Made by a program: the position numbers and the translations under genes | Shown: piece by piece, positions 13,352 to 21,399 of the stretch | Position numbering within the stretch: the stretch's first letter is position 1 | Layout: each line of letters begins with the position of its first letter | Origin: Clostridia bacterium | Lineage (GTDB): Bacteria; CBDUZB01; JAGLHV01 | DNA: 21,543 nucleotides | Direction of reading: 5' to 3' | NCBI GenBank assembly: GCA_030595925.1 | Contig: JAUVLC010000037.1 | Location: forward strand, 1 to 21,543 | Notes under the pieces: generated by a model | The model's database searches: none | Told to the model about the DNA's origin: nothing | What the model saw: the letters and a program-made list of their open reading frames with translations, nothing else

Positions 13352-15064
13352 ATGTATAGAGGGATTGCTGCTTCTCCGGGTATTGCTATTGGGCGAGTAT
13401 TTCTTTTAGAAGAGGATGATTTTGTTATTCAAAAAAAGAAAATTACCGATGAAAAATTAGAAATTTCCCGTTTTCGAAATGCATTGAACAAAGCTAAACA
13501 GGAAATGATTCAAACTAAAAAAAGAGCTTTACAACGGTTAGGGAAAAAGCATGCTCGATTATTTGATGCCTATATTTTAATTCTTGATGATACTATGTTG
13601 CGACAGGATACGATTGAATTGATTGTAAAGGAGAAAGTTTCCGCAGAGTATGCATTGCATCAGGTAATGGAAAAAGTACTGCTTTTTTTTAAAGAAATTG
13701 ATGATGAATATTTTAAAGAAAGAGGGCAGGATATTTATGATGTAGGACGTAAAGTATTAAGGCATCTCCTGGGGCACGAAAAAAAAGTTTTATCCCAATT
13801 AGAATCTCAGGTAATAGTAATATCGCATAATCTAACCCCTTCGGATACTATTGCTATGAGAGAGGAGAAAGTAATTGGATTCGCCACTGATATAGGGGGG
13901 GAAACTTCCCATGTAGCTATTATGGCTCATTCATTGGAAATTCCGGCTGTGGTAGGATTAAAGGATATTACAAAAAGTGTTAAAAATGACGACATGATTA
14001 TTATTGACGGCAATCAAGGAATAGTTATTCTTAATCCAGATCCCATTACTATAAAAAATTATTATGGGGAACAGCAGATATTTCTTGCGGAAGAAAAAGA
14101 TTTAGAAAAACTAAAAGATTTGCCGGCAGTTACCTTAGATGGACATGAAATCAATTTAGTTGCTAATATTGAAGTCCCCGAAGAAATAAAATCTGTTTTA
14201 TTTCATGGAGCCAGTGGAGTGGGATTATATAGGACTGAATACTTATATATGAATAGAAAAGATTTTCCTACCGAGGAAGAACAATATGAAAGCTATAAAG
14301 CAGTGGCAAAAAATATGTTGCCTTATTCGGTAACAATCAGAACACTGGATTTAGGCGGGGATAAAGTGACACAACAATTTAAATTTGCTCCGGAAAGAAA
14401 TCCCTTTTTAGGTTTGAGAGCTATCCGCTTGTGTTTAAAATATCCGGATATTTTTAAAACTCAATTGCGTGCGATTTTACGGGCCAGTACAGAGGGTAAG
14501 TTGAAGATTATGTATCCGATGATTTCAGGAATTGAAGAATTACGCCAGGCAAATATGGTTTTGGAAGAAGTAAAAGAAGATTTAAGGAAAAAAAGAATTG
14601 ATTTTGATAATGAGATAGAAGTCGGGGTAATGATAGAGGTTCCTTCTGCCGCTTTGATAGTAGATATTTTAGTTCAGGAATCTGATTTTTTAAGTATTGG
14701 AACTAATGATTTAATTCAATATTCGTTAGCGGTAGATAGAGTAAACGAAAATGTGACTAACTTGTATAATCCTTTGCATTTATCGATTTTGCGTCTCTTA
14801 AAGAGAATTATTCAGGCAGGAGAGAAGACCGGTAAATGGGTGGCCATGTGTGGAGAAATGGCTGCTGATCCATCTGTAACGATGATACTTTTAGGTTTGG
14901 GATTAAGAGAGTTTAGTATGAGCGCGATTAGCGTTCCAAAAATAAAGAGAATTATTAGATCAATAAAAATGGAAGAAAGCAAACAATTAGCTGATGAAAT
15001 TATGAGCTTATCGGATAATTATCAGATAAGAGAAGTTTTAAGAAAAAGAGGGATAGAAATATGA
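13352..15064 (+). CDS. ptsI: PTS Enzyme I (phosphoenolpyruvate-protein phosphotransferase)
   Basis: Enzyme I takes phosphate from PEP and passes it to HPr. The 570-residue protein matches E. coli EI in length and layout. It starts GIAASPGIAIG; the HPr-binding helical part is at about 25-145; the swivelling His domain has GGETSHVAIMAHS with His187; the PEP-binding barrel has GVGLYRTEYLYM, DLGGDK, NPFLGLRAIRLCL, MIEVPSAAL, SIGTNDLIQYSLAVDR and the catalytic Cys in WVAMCGEMAADP. The usual AR after the His (SHxAIMAR) is AH here, with His193 (codon CAT, 13928-13930) in place of Arg. There is no N-terminal GAF domain, so it is not the nitrogen-type PtsP. The stop overlaps the next start as ATGA. 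Confidence 0.95.
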   Translation: MYRGIAASPGIAIGRVFLLEEDDFVIQKKKITDEKLEISRFRNALNKAKQEMIQTKKRALQRLGKKHARLFDAYILILDDTMLRQDTIELIVKEKVSAEYALHQVMEKVLLFFKEIDDEYFKERGQDIYDVGRKVLRHLLGHEKKVLSQLESQVIVISHNLTPSDTIAMREEKVIGFATDIGGETSHVAIMAHSLEIPAVVGLKDITKSVKNDDMIIIDGNQGIVILNPDPITIKNYYGEQQIFLAEEKDLEKLKDLPAVTLDGHEINLVANIEVPEEIKSVLFHGASGVGLYRTEYLYMNRKDFPTEEEQYESYKAVAKNMLPYSVTIRTLDLGGDKVTQQFKFAPERNPFLGLRAIRLCLKYPDIFKTQLRAILRASTEGKLKIMYPMISGIEELRQANMVLEEVKEDLRKKRIDFDNEIEVGVMIEVPSAALIVDILVQESDFLSIGTNDLIQYSLAVDRVNENVTNLYNPLHLSILRLLKRIIQAGEKTGKWVAMCGEMAADPSVTMILLGLGLREFSMSAISVPKIKRIIRSIKMEESKQLADEIMSLSDNYQIREVLRKRGIEI

Positions 15065-16155
15065 TTTATTCTAAAATGTTTGATTATTTGATAAGATTTC
15101 CTCAGCAGTGTAAGAATTCAATAGCAATATCCGATACTTTTTGGGATGGTTTTCTTGAGAAAGGGGAGCACGATTCTATTGTTGTCGTTTGTGGGGGATT
15201 GGATGGAAGGGATTTTAGAGAAACAAATAAAATACAAAGAGAAATTAATAATGTTGTTGCTTGTGGTATGGGGGGGTCGGGAATTGGAGGGGATTTATTA
15301 AATGATTACTTAAATAAAAAAATGACAATTCCTTTTTTTGTTAACCATGGGGATAAATTTCCTTCATGGATAGATAGGAAGAGCTTGGTTTTTGTAACAA
15401 GTTATTCGGGGAATACCCAGGAAACCTTGAATAATTATTATGATGCCCGAAAAAAAAATGCCTGGATATTTGCTATTACTTCAGGTGGAAAATTAGAAGA
15501 ACAATGTTTAAAAGACAATGTCCCTTGTATTAAAGTGCCGAAGGGATTTCCTCCCCGAAGCAGTTTGGGTTTTCTTTTTTTTCCCTTGTTAAAAGGATTG
15601 GAAAAATTGCAGTTAATAGATGAAAAAGAAGGGCAGGAAGAAGAAGTATTAAGTGTGTTAGAAAAAGTTGTTTCGGATATATCCCCTGAAATTTTAGGGA
15701 AAGATAATTTAGCCAGAGAAATTGCCTGTTCTATCGGAAATAAGATTCCCATAATTTATGGGGCAAGTTATTTAAACGTTTGTATCAATCGTTGGAAAAA
15801 TCAGTTTAACGAAAATTCTAAGGCGTTTGTTTTGACTAATTTATTTCCCGGACTTGATCATAATGAGATAGAAGCTTGGGGACAAAAAAAAGAATTACTG
15901 GAAAAAGTTCATTTGATTCTTTTAAGAGATACCCTGGAAAGCGAAAATATAAAAAAATGGATAGAGATTTTTAAAACTATTGTTGAACGAAGAGGAATTA
16001 AATTTGATGAAATTAGGTCACAGGGAAATACGCTGCTTGCCCGTTTATTTTCTTTGATTTTATTTGGTGACTTTGTAAGCATGTATTTGGCTGAAAGAAG
16101 AGGAGTGGATCCTTCTTTTACGCCTTTAATTGATTTTTTGAAGAAAAATTTATAA
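15061..16155 (+). CDS. Bifunctional phosphoglucose/phosphomannose isomerase (SIS domain)
   Basis: Enzymes of this family interconvert glucose 6-phosphate or mannose 6-phosphate with fructose 6-phosphate. The 364-residue protein has two SIS-type halves: CGMGGSGIGGDLL (69-81), VTSYSGNTQETL (112-123) and PPRSSLGFLFFPLL (164-177). The C-terminal catalytic part has NQFNENSK with Glu251 and DHNEIEAW with His267. These are 16 residues apart, as are Glu203 and His219 in the Pyrobaculum enzyme. Residues about 33-62 look like an insertion between the N-terminal helix and the first SIS strand. It is translationally coupled to ptsI (ATGA), which fits a role just after PTS uptake of glucose or mannose. 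Confidence 0.9.
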   Translation: MIYSKMFDYLIRFPQQCKNSIAISDTFWDGFLEKGEHDSIVVVCGGLDGRDFRETNKIQREINNVVACGMGGSGIGGDLLNDYLNKKMTIPFFVNHGDKFPSWIDRKSLVFVTSYSGNTQETLNNYYDARKKNAWIFAITSGGKLEEQCLKDNVPCIKVPKGFPPRSSLGFLFFPLLKGLEKLQLIDEKEGQEEEVLSVLEKVVSDISPEILGKDNLAREIACSIGNKIPIIYGASYLNVCINRWKNQFNENSKAFVLTNLFPGLDHNEIEAWGQKKELLEKVHLILLRDTLESENIKKWIEIFKTIVERRGIKFDEIRSQGNTLLARLFSLILFGDFVSMYLAERRGVDPSFTPLIDFLKKNL

Positions 16156-16483
16156 TTTATTTAATTTGTTGTGAAAAAATGACATTAAAAAGTGTTTTTT
16201 TATTTGTGGTTTTTTTGAAACAATTAATTACTCCGTAGACAGTTGAGGGGAATTAAACTCGATACCCTTTGACTGAGTTTATCCTGAGCATTTTGCTTTA
16301 CTCAGCATAAACTCAGCTGAAATATGCAGGGTCAATTCGACTACAGAGTTTTTTCAGCAAGCTGAAGGAAAATTAAACACTCGACCCTCCGACTTCTTTC
16401 AGTCGTCGAAGGGTCAATTCGACTACAGAGTTTTTTCAGAAAAAAACTCTAAGTCTCATTGAAATTAAAAGGAGAAATTGAAA
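16156..16483. repeat. Palindrome-rich dispersed-repeat cluster before lepA
   Basis: This 320-base gap has no gene. It holds two tandem, diverged copies of a palindromic element (about 16244-16357 and 16362-16439), each starting with an AATTAAAC...CTCGA segment and ending with the same 29 bases (16329-16357 and 16411-16439, identical). Copy 1 contains arms CTGAGTTTATCCTGAG (16273-16288) and CTCAGCATAAACTCAG (16301-16316) with one mismatch; copy 2 has GACCCTCCGAC (16383-16393) against GTCGAAGGGTC (16405-16415) with one mismatch. A further hairpin AGAGTTTTTT (16427-16436) / AAAAAACTCT (16441-16450) ends the cluster 18 bases before the lepA Shine-Dalgarno. These resemble mobile palindromic units rather than a regulated leader. 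Confidence 0.8.
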
Positions 16484-18286
16484 TTGGTAACGGATTTGTC
16501 GAATATAAGGAATTTTTCTATTATTGCCCATATTGATCATGGAAAATCTACTTTAGCCGATAGAATTTTGGAATTTACTAAGACCGTAAATCCCCGTCGG
16601 ATGAAAGAACAGGTTTTAGATGAAATGGAATTGGAAAGAGAACGGGGTATTACTATTAAAGCGAAGGCTATCAGATTGAAGTATTATGCGGAGGATGGAA
16701 AAGAATATATTTTAAATTTAATTGATACCCCGGGACACGTAGATTTTACTTATGAAGTTTCCCGTAGTATGGCTGCATGTGAAGGAGTTCTTTTGTTAAT
16801 AGATGCTTCTCAGGGAATTGAAGCACAAACTATTGCTAATGTGCATTTAGCAAGGCAGAATAATTTATTGATTGTTCCCGTAATAAATAAAATTGATTTA
16901 CCCCATGCTGATGTAGAAAGTGTAAAAAAACAAATTGTGAATACCCTGGGATTAGAAGATGAGCCTATTTTAACTAGTGCTAAAGAAGGAATAGGGACTA
17001 AAGAAGTATTAGAAAGTGTTGTGAAAAGGATTCCTTCTCCCCGGGGAGATAAAAAAAAACCTTTACGGGCATTAATTTTTGATTCTGTGTTTGATGCTTA
17101 TCAGGGGGTAATAATTTATATAAGAGTATTAGATGGGGTAATTAAACCAAACATGAAAATTAAAATGATGCTTTCGGGGTTCGTTTTTGAAGTCCTGCAG
17201 GTAGGAATGTTTCATTTAAAGCTTTTGCCTTCTCTGGAACTTTCCAGTGGAGAAGTAGGGTATTTGATGGCAGGAATAAAAGATGTGCATAAAGTAAAGG
17301 TCGGAGATACTATTACTGATTATTTGAATCCTGCTTCTCAACCGCATCCTGGGTATAGAGAAATAAATCCTTTTGTTTTTTGCGGATTATATCCGATAAA
17401 TCCCGTTGATTATGATCTTTTAAGACAGGCGTTAGAAAAATTAAATCTGTGTGATTCTTCTTTTTCGTTTAGTCCGGAGACTTCTTCTGCTCTGGGATTT
17501 GGGTTTCGATGTGGGTTTTTAGGTTTGTTGCATATGGATATTATAAAAGAAAGATTGGAAAGGGAATATGATTTAAATTTAGTAATTACTGCTCCGAATG
17601 TTATTTATCGTCTTGTTCTTATCAGTGGGGAAATTTCCGAAATAGATAATCCTGCTCTGTTTCCTTCTATTAACCGGATTAAAGATATGCTGGAACCTTA
17701 TATTAAAGGTACGATTGTTTTACCTGTACAATTTGTAGGGGCCATAATGGGGTTAGTTAAGGATTATAGGGGTATTTTTATTGATATGCAATATATAACT
17801 TCTCAACAGGTGATTTTAGTTTATGAATTGCCTTTGGCTGAAATTGTTATTGATTTTTATGATAAAATGAAATCGGTGAGTAAAGGATATGCTTCTTTTG
17901 ATTACGAACAAATAGGATTTCGCAAATCAAATTTAGTGCGGTTGGATATTCTTATTAATCAGGAAGTAGTGGATGCGTTATCTTTTATTGTTCATAAGGA
18001 TAAAGCTTTATTTATAGGGAGAAAAATGGTAGAGAGACTTCATAAACTTATTCCACGTCAACAATTTGAAGTTCCTATTCAGGCTCAAATAAATAATAAG
18101 ATAGTAACCAGAGAAACAGTAAGAGCATTGCGAAAAGATGTAATCGCAAAGTGTTATGGAGGTGATATTTCCCGTAAACGAAAACTGTTGGAAAAACAAA
18201 AAGAAGGTAAAAAAAAGATGAAAAAGTTAGGAAGAGTGGAAATTCCGCAGGAAGCTTTTATAAGTGTACTTAAAATAAATGATTAA
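16484..18286 (+). CDS. lepA: Elongation factor 4 (LepA), translational GTPase
   Basis: LepA is a ribosome-associated GTPase affecting initiation and stalled elongation. The roughly 600-residue protein has all GTPase boxes: G1 [10 protein letters not shown]2 [10 protein letters not shown]3 DTPGHVDF, G4 NKID and G5 SAKEG. The diagnostic LepA C-terminal domain ends [20 protein letters not shown] and [13 protein letters not shown]. No ATG precedes the conserved [16 protein letters not shown] codons at 16478 and 16484 are both in frame. AAGGAG at 16469-16474 is 3 bases from the first and 9 from the second, so 16484 is preferred. lepB follows after 54 bases. Confidence 0.96.
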   Translation: MVTDLSNIRNFSIIAHIDHGKSTLADRILEFTKTVNPRRMKEQVLDEMELERERGITIKAKAIRLKYYAEDGKEYILNLIDTPGHVDFTYEVSRSMAACEGVLLLIDASQGIEAQTIANVHLARQNNLLIVPVINKIDLPHADVESVKKQIVNTLGLEDEPILTSAKEGIGTKEVLESVVKRIPSPRGDKKKPLRALIFDSVFDAYQGVIIYIRVLDGVIKPNMKIKMMLSGFVFEVLQVGMFHLKLLPSLELSSGEVGYLMAGIKDVHKVKVGDTITDYLNPASQPHPGYREINPFVFCGLYPINPVDYDLLRQALEKLNLCDSSFSFSPETSSALGFGFRCGFLGLLHMDIIKERLEREYDLNLVITAPNVIYRLVLISGEISEIDNPALFPSINRIKDMLEPYIKGTIVLPVQFVGAIMGLVKDYRGIFIDMQYITSQQVILVYELPLAEIVIDFYDKMKSVSKGYASFDYEQIGFRKSNLVRLDILINQEVVDALSFIVHKDKALFIGRKMVERLHKLIPRQQFEVPIQAQINNKIVTRETVRALRKDVIAKCYGGDISRKRKLLEKQKEGKKKMKKLGRVEIPQEAFISVLKIND

Positions 18287-18340
18287 GAAAAATGAGTTAT
18301 AATTTGCAATTCTTGCTAAAGGTAAAGGAGAGGAATAAAA

Positions 18341-19039
18341 ATGCAACAGAAGGTTTTTTGGATAGGTATTTGTTTGATAGTAGCCAGTTTGGTTTTGAGA
18401 TGGATGAGAAATAAATTTAAAGGTAAAATAATGACCAAAATTGTGAAGGAATGTTTAGAATGGGCGGATACGGGAATTGTAGCTCTTATTTTATCTTTTT
18501 TTATTATGACTTTTATTATTCAGGCGTTTGAGATTCCCTCCGGTTCTATGAGGAATACGCTTGTAGAAGGAGATCATCTTTTTGTTACTAAATTTATTTA
18601 TGGCACACATATTCCTTTTACCGAAAAAGTAATCTGGAAAATAAAGAAACCTAAAAGAGGAGACATTATTGTTTTTAAATCTCCTACAGATCCTAAAAAG
18701 GATTTTATAAAAAGATGTATTGGTTTGCCGGGCGATAAAATAGAAATTAGAGATAAAAAAGTTTATGTTAATGATGAATATTTAAATGAATATTACACTA
18801 TTTATATGGATTCTCATGTTTATACTTATACTAAGGATGATTCTTTTTTGTCAAAAAATTACCGGGTAAGGGATAATTTTGGGCCGATAGTTGTTCCGGA
18901 AGGATATTTTTTTATGATGGGAGATAATAGGGATTCCAGTTATGATAGTCGCTTCTGGGGTCCTTTGCCAAGTAAATATGTTAAAGGTAAAGCCTTGTTT
19001 TTGTATTGGCCGTTAAAGAGAATAAGGTTAATCAAATAG
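18341..19039 (+). CDS. lepB: Signal peptidase I
   Basis: LepB is the membrane-bound protease that removes signal peptides from exported proteins. The 232-residue protein begins with two hydrophobic segments (about residues 4-21 and 44-60), then the catalytic Ser69 in IPSGSM and the general-base Lys124 in FIKRCIGLPGD, followed by KVYVNDE and the C-terminal box GDNRDSSYDSRFWGP. A good Shine-Dalgarno (AAAGGAGAGG) precedes the ATG. A TATAAT at 18298-18303 lies in the spacer after lepA, but no matching -35 is visible, so lepB is most simply co-transcribed with lepA. Confidence 0.95.
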   Translation: MQQKVFWIGICLIVASLVLRWMRNKFKGKIMTKIVKECLEWADTGIVALILSFFIMTFIIQAFEIPSGSMRNTLVEGDHLFVTKFIYGTHIPFTEKVIWKIKKPKRGDIIVFKSPTDPKKDFIKRCIGLPGDKIEIRDKKVYVNDEYLNEYYTIYMDSHVYTYTKDDSFLSKNYRVRDNFGPIVVPEGYFFMMGDNRDSSYDSRFWGPLPSKYVKGKALFLYWPLKRIRLIK

Positions 19040-19064
19040 TTTTTATGGGAAAATCATATTTTAA

Positions 19065-19268
19065 CTAAAATTTGCTATATCATTCGAAACACATTTTGTC
19101 TTCATTTTTTTGTTTTGGGAATTTGGGAGGTGTGGAGTTAAAGCAGGGAAAATAAAGGAAAAACATGTTTTTCTCTAGACGCATAATTTTACCCTTTGGG
19201 CACGCAAAAACAAGCTAAAAATGAAAAACTCGCTTTGCTCAAACAGTTCCATTTTTTTAACGCTTGTT
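19065..19268. repeat. Long direct repeat, copy 1
   Basis: This stretch runs from CTAAAATTTGCTATATC to AACGCTTGTT and returns, with scattered changes, at 19297-19499 and in part at 19504-19567. Shared landmarks are GTGTGGAGTTAAAGCAGGG, CTCTAGACGCATAATTTT, GGGCACGCAAAAACAAGC and AACTCGCTTTGCTC. A 25-codon minus-strand frame (19175-19252) exists in this copy and in copy 2. The two predicted peptides differ at two positions, both non-synonymous, so coding selection is not evident. No transposase is present. Confidence 0.9.
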
Positions 19269-19296
19269 AAAGGGTGGGCAAGCCCACCCCTACGCG
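19269..19296. repeat. Linker with perfect 8-bp hairpin
   Basis: GGGTGGGCAAGCCCACCC at 19272-19289 is a perfect hairpin (8-bp arms, loop AA). It sits only between copies 1 and 2 of the long repeat; the join between copies 2 and 3 lacks it, which explains most of the difference in unit spacing (231 against 208). It looks like a small palindromic insertion nested in the repeat array. Confidence 0.8.
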
Positions 19297-19499
19297 AAAA
19301 ATTTGCTAAGTCGTTCAAAACATATTTTACCTTCATTTTTTTGTTTTGGGATTTTGGGGGGTGTGGAGTTAAAGCAGGGAAAATAAAGGCGAAACATGTT
19401 TCTCTCTAGACGCATAATTTTACCCTATGGGCACGCAAAAACAAGCTAAAAATGAAAAACTCGCTTTGCTCAGACAGTTCCATTTTTTTAACGCTTGTT
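19297..19499. repeat. Long direct repeat, copy 2
   Basis: This is the second full copy of the unit described at 19065-19268, with small substitutions and indels along its length. It carries the same minus-strand 25-codon frame (19406-19483). It is followed after a few bases by the partial third copy. Confidence 0.9.
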
Positions 19500-19503
19500 T
19501 CTG

Positions 19504-19567
19504 CTAAAATTTGCTAAGTCGTTCAAAACATATTTCACCTTCATTTTTTTGTTTTGAATTTGGGAGT
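19504..19567. repeat. Long direct repeat, partial copy 3
   Basis: Only the first ~64 bases of the unit are present (CTAAAATTTGCTAAGTCG to TTTGGGAG). The sequence then changes to unrelated T-rich DNA, which marks the break of the array. Confidence 0.85.
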
Positions 19568-19610
19568 TGTCTTTTTTCTTTTGCTATTTGCCATTCGCAG
19601 TTTGTTGTCT

Positions 19611-19798
19611 TTATCTATGGACTATTGACTGTGGACTATGGACTGTCTTTTGTCTTGAATTTTGTATTTGTCTTTTTTGTTTTTATCTATGGACTATCGA
19701 CTCTGGACTATGGACTGTCTTTTGTCTTGAATTTTGTATTTGTCTTTTTTGTTTTTATCTATGGACTATCGACTGTGGACTATGGACTGTTTTTTGTC
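19611..19798. repeat. 72-bp tandem repeat, 2.6 copies, built on 7-mers
   Basis: Copies start at 19611, 19683 and 19755 (exact 72-base period); the third is cut at about 45 bases. Copies 1 and 2 differ at only two bases, so the expansion is recent. Each begins with four near-7-mer units (GGACTAT, TGACTGT, GGACTAT, GGACTGT), then a T-rich filler. Because 72 is a multiple of 3, an open frame runs through it, but the translation is low-complexity and unlikely to be a protein. Confidence 0.9.
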
Positions 19799-19819
19799 AT
19801 AACAATGTATGACACGAAT

Positions 19820-19857
19820 AAATCTTCCCCCTTTGAAAAAGGGGGGTAGGGGGATTT
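19820..19857. repeat. C-run/G-run palindromic element
   Basis: AAATC (19820-19824) pairs with GATTT (19853-19857), and inside it CCCCCTTT (19827-19834) pairs with AAAGGGGG (19838-19845). From memory, closely similar AAATC-CCCCC-AAAGGGGG palindromes occur as many-copy dispersed elements in unrelated bacterial genomes. On either strand the hairpin could also end transcription weakly, though no T-run follows. Confidence 0.7.
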
Positions 19858-19980
19858 GTGACTATTTGGACACGGCATGCAAGAGTTAGGGGGTAGGACA
19901 GAACACTGGACAAGTAGTAAATTCTACGAGAAAAAGATATTTAAATAATTTTAATTTTTTATGAAAGAACCAAAAAATCT

Positions 19981-21102
19981 ATGGTTGGCTTGTATATTCA
20001 TATTCCTTTTTGTTTACGAAAGTGTTTTTATTGCAGTTTTAAGACAACAACTCTTCTTTCCGATTATTCAAACAAAAAAAACGATAAAGAAAAAAAAGTT
20101 AAACAGTATTTAAAAGCTCTTAGGAATGAATTAGGTAAATATAAAGGGAAAGTACTTCGGAGCATATATATAGGAGGAGGGACTCCGACTGTTCTTTCTT
20201 CTTTCCAAATAGAAAGTCTGTTTCAGTTTTGTTTCAATAATTTTTCATTTAAAAAAAACATAGAAATTACTGTAGAAGCCAATCCTGGTACGCTTAATAG
20301 GCAAAAACTTAAATCACTTAAAAAGGGAGGTGTAAATCGTTTAAGTATTGGCTTGCAGACTTTCGATGACAGGTTGCTTAAAAGTATAGGAAGAATCCAT
20401 ACGGAAAAACAATTTTTGGATAATTTTTATTTGGCCAGAAAGCTTGGTTTTGATAATATAAATGTCGACTTGATTTTTGCTCTACCCGGGCAAAGAATGT
20501 GTGATTGGGAAAAAACTCTAAAAAAAATAATAAATATAAAACCGGAGCATGTTTCTTTGTATTCTTTAAGTATTGATTGTGGTACAAGAATGTATTCTGA
20601 TTTGAAGTCTGGAAAAATAAAGGCCTGTGATGAAGATTTAGAAGCGGATATGTATGAATATGCAATAAAAATATTGACAGAGAAAGGTTATCAACATTAT
20701 GAGATTTCTAATTTTGCATTACCGTATAAAAGTTCAAAACACAATCAGGTTTATTGGGATAACAGGCAATATTTAGGCATAGGAGCGGGAGCGGTTAGTT
20801 TTTTGCATGGAATAAGATCAACCAATGTAGAGGACATAGACGAATATATCGATAAAGTAAATACCGATGAGGTTTGTTTGAAAAAAGAAAAACTTGCGGG
20901 GAAAAAAAGTATAGCGGAAAAAATAATTCTTGGATTAAGAATGCGAAAAGGGATAAAAGTCAGTAAACAAATAGAGAAAAATTTTGAAGGGACAATAGAA
21001 AAATTAGTTCATAGGGGTTTGTTGGAAAGAAAAAAGAAAAAGATGAGGCTTACTTACAAGGGTTTGTTGCTGGCGAATCAGGTGTTTATTGAGTTTTTAT
21101 AA
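19981..21102 (+). CDS. hemW: HemW-type radical SAM protein (heme chaperone; formerly HemN-like)
   Basis: HemW binds heme and a 4Fe-4S cluster and helps insert heme into respiratory proteins; it is often misnamed coproporphyrinogen oxidase. The 373-residue protein begins GLYIHIPFCLRKCFYCSF, giving the radical SAM CX3CX2C at Cys11, Cys15 and Cys18. True HemN has a further Cys two residues on, which is absent here (Ser19-Phe20). Other landmarks are IYIGGGTPTVLS, EITVEANPGT, RLSIGLQTFDD, NVDLIFALPGQ, HYEISNFA and GIGAGAVSF. The ATG at 19981 is used; an ATG at 19961 is out of frame. lepA and hemW are neighbours in Firmicutes such as Bacillus; here lepB and a repeat island lie between them. Confidence 0.92.
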   Translation: MVGLYIHIPFCLRKCFYCSFKTTTLLSDYSNKKNDKEKKVKQYLKALRNELGKYKGKVLRSIYIGGGTPTVLSSFQIESLFQFCFNNFSFKKNIEITVEANPGTLNRQKLKSLKKGGVNRLSIGLQTFDDRLLKSIGRIHTEKQFLDNFYLARKLGFDNINVDLIFALPGQRMCDWEKTLKKIINIKPEHVSLYSLSIDCGTRMYSDLKSGKIKACDEDLEADMYEYAIKILTEKGYQHYEISNFALPYKSSKHNQVYWDNRQYLGIGAGAVSFLHGIRSTNVEDIDEYIDKVNTDEVCLKKEKLAGKKSIAEKIILGLRMRKGIKVSKQIEKNFEGTIEKLVHRGLLERKKKKMRLTYKGLLLANQVFIEFL

Positions 21103-21170
21103 AGACACTAAGAAATATTTTTTAAATTTGACGGTAAAGTTGATAAAGAAATGAATTGGAAAAAAGACAT

Positions 21171-21196
21171 TTGTTTTTCCCTGGAGGGAAAAACAA
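21171..21196. terminator. Strong 11-bp hairpin downstream of hemW, possible terminator
   Basis: TTGTTTTTCCC (21171-21181) is exactly complementary to GGGAAAAACAA (21186-21196) with loop TGGA. It begins 68 bases after the hemW stop. The T-run lies in the left arm, not after the stem, so on the + strand it is not a classical intrinsic terminator. It may still end or stabilise the hemW transcript. Confidence 0.5.
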
Positions 21197-21327
21197 TATT
21201 TACTGCAGGTTATATATGGTAGGAATATATTTTTTTAACGTTGGCGAGGAAAAGACTCTTTAGCAATAAATCATTGTAAGTGGGTAAAAAAACAGAAGAC
21301 TATAAAATAATTTTTAAAAATAAACAA

Positions 21328-21362
21328 ACTTGACAAGTCTTTTTCGCCATTTTTTTTATGAT
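21328..21362 (+). promoter_or_regulatory. Possible promoter with overlapping palindrome for a gene beyond the window
   Basis: A perfect TTGACA at 21330-21335 lies inside the inverted repeat ACTTG-A-CAAGT (21328-21338). Candidate -10 boxes are TTTTAT at 21354-21359 (18-base spacer, 4 of 6 matches) and TATGAT at 21357-21362 (21-base spacer, 5 of 6). Neither pairing is ideal, so this is a moderate call. The palindrome over the -35 could be an operator. Confidence 0.4.
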
Positions 21363-21371
21363 AGAGGTATG

Positions 21372-21399
21372 TGTCCGATGATAAAATAATCATTGGATA
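21372..21399. repeat. Imperfect 11-bp hairpin after the possible promoter
   Basis: TGTCCGATGAT (21372-21382) pairs with ATCATTGGATA (21389-21399) through nine Watson-Crick and two G-T pairs, loop AAAATA. It falls just after the expected transcription start of the possible promoter at 21328-21362, so it could form a leader hairpin or be an operator. Confidence 0.5.

Noticed and set aside
19175-19252. Minus-strand 25-codon ORF repeated in both long-repeat copies (also 19406-19483)
   Set aside because: Very short, and the two differences between copies both change amino acids, so there is no sign of coding selection.
19221-19409. Plus-strand 62-codon frame across repeat copies 1 and 2
   Set aside because: It spans two repeat units and the palindromic linker, has no ribosome binding site and resembles no protein.
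19611-19798. CRISPR-like array
   Set aside because: The spacing is a pure tandem repeat with identical fillers, not unique spacers, and no cas gene is present.
19511-19849. Open frame of 112 codons, and an overlapping 81-codon frame, across the tandem repeat
   Set aside because: They exist because the repeat period (72) is a multiple of 3. The translation is Phe/Val-rich low complexity with no start signal, and a second frame is equally open.
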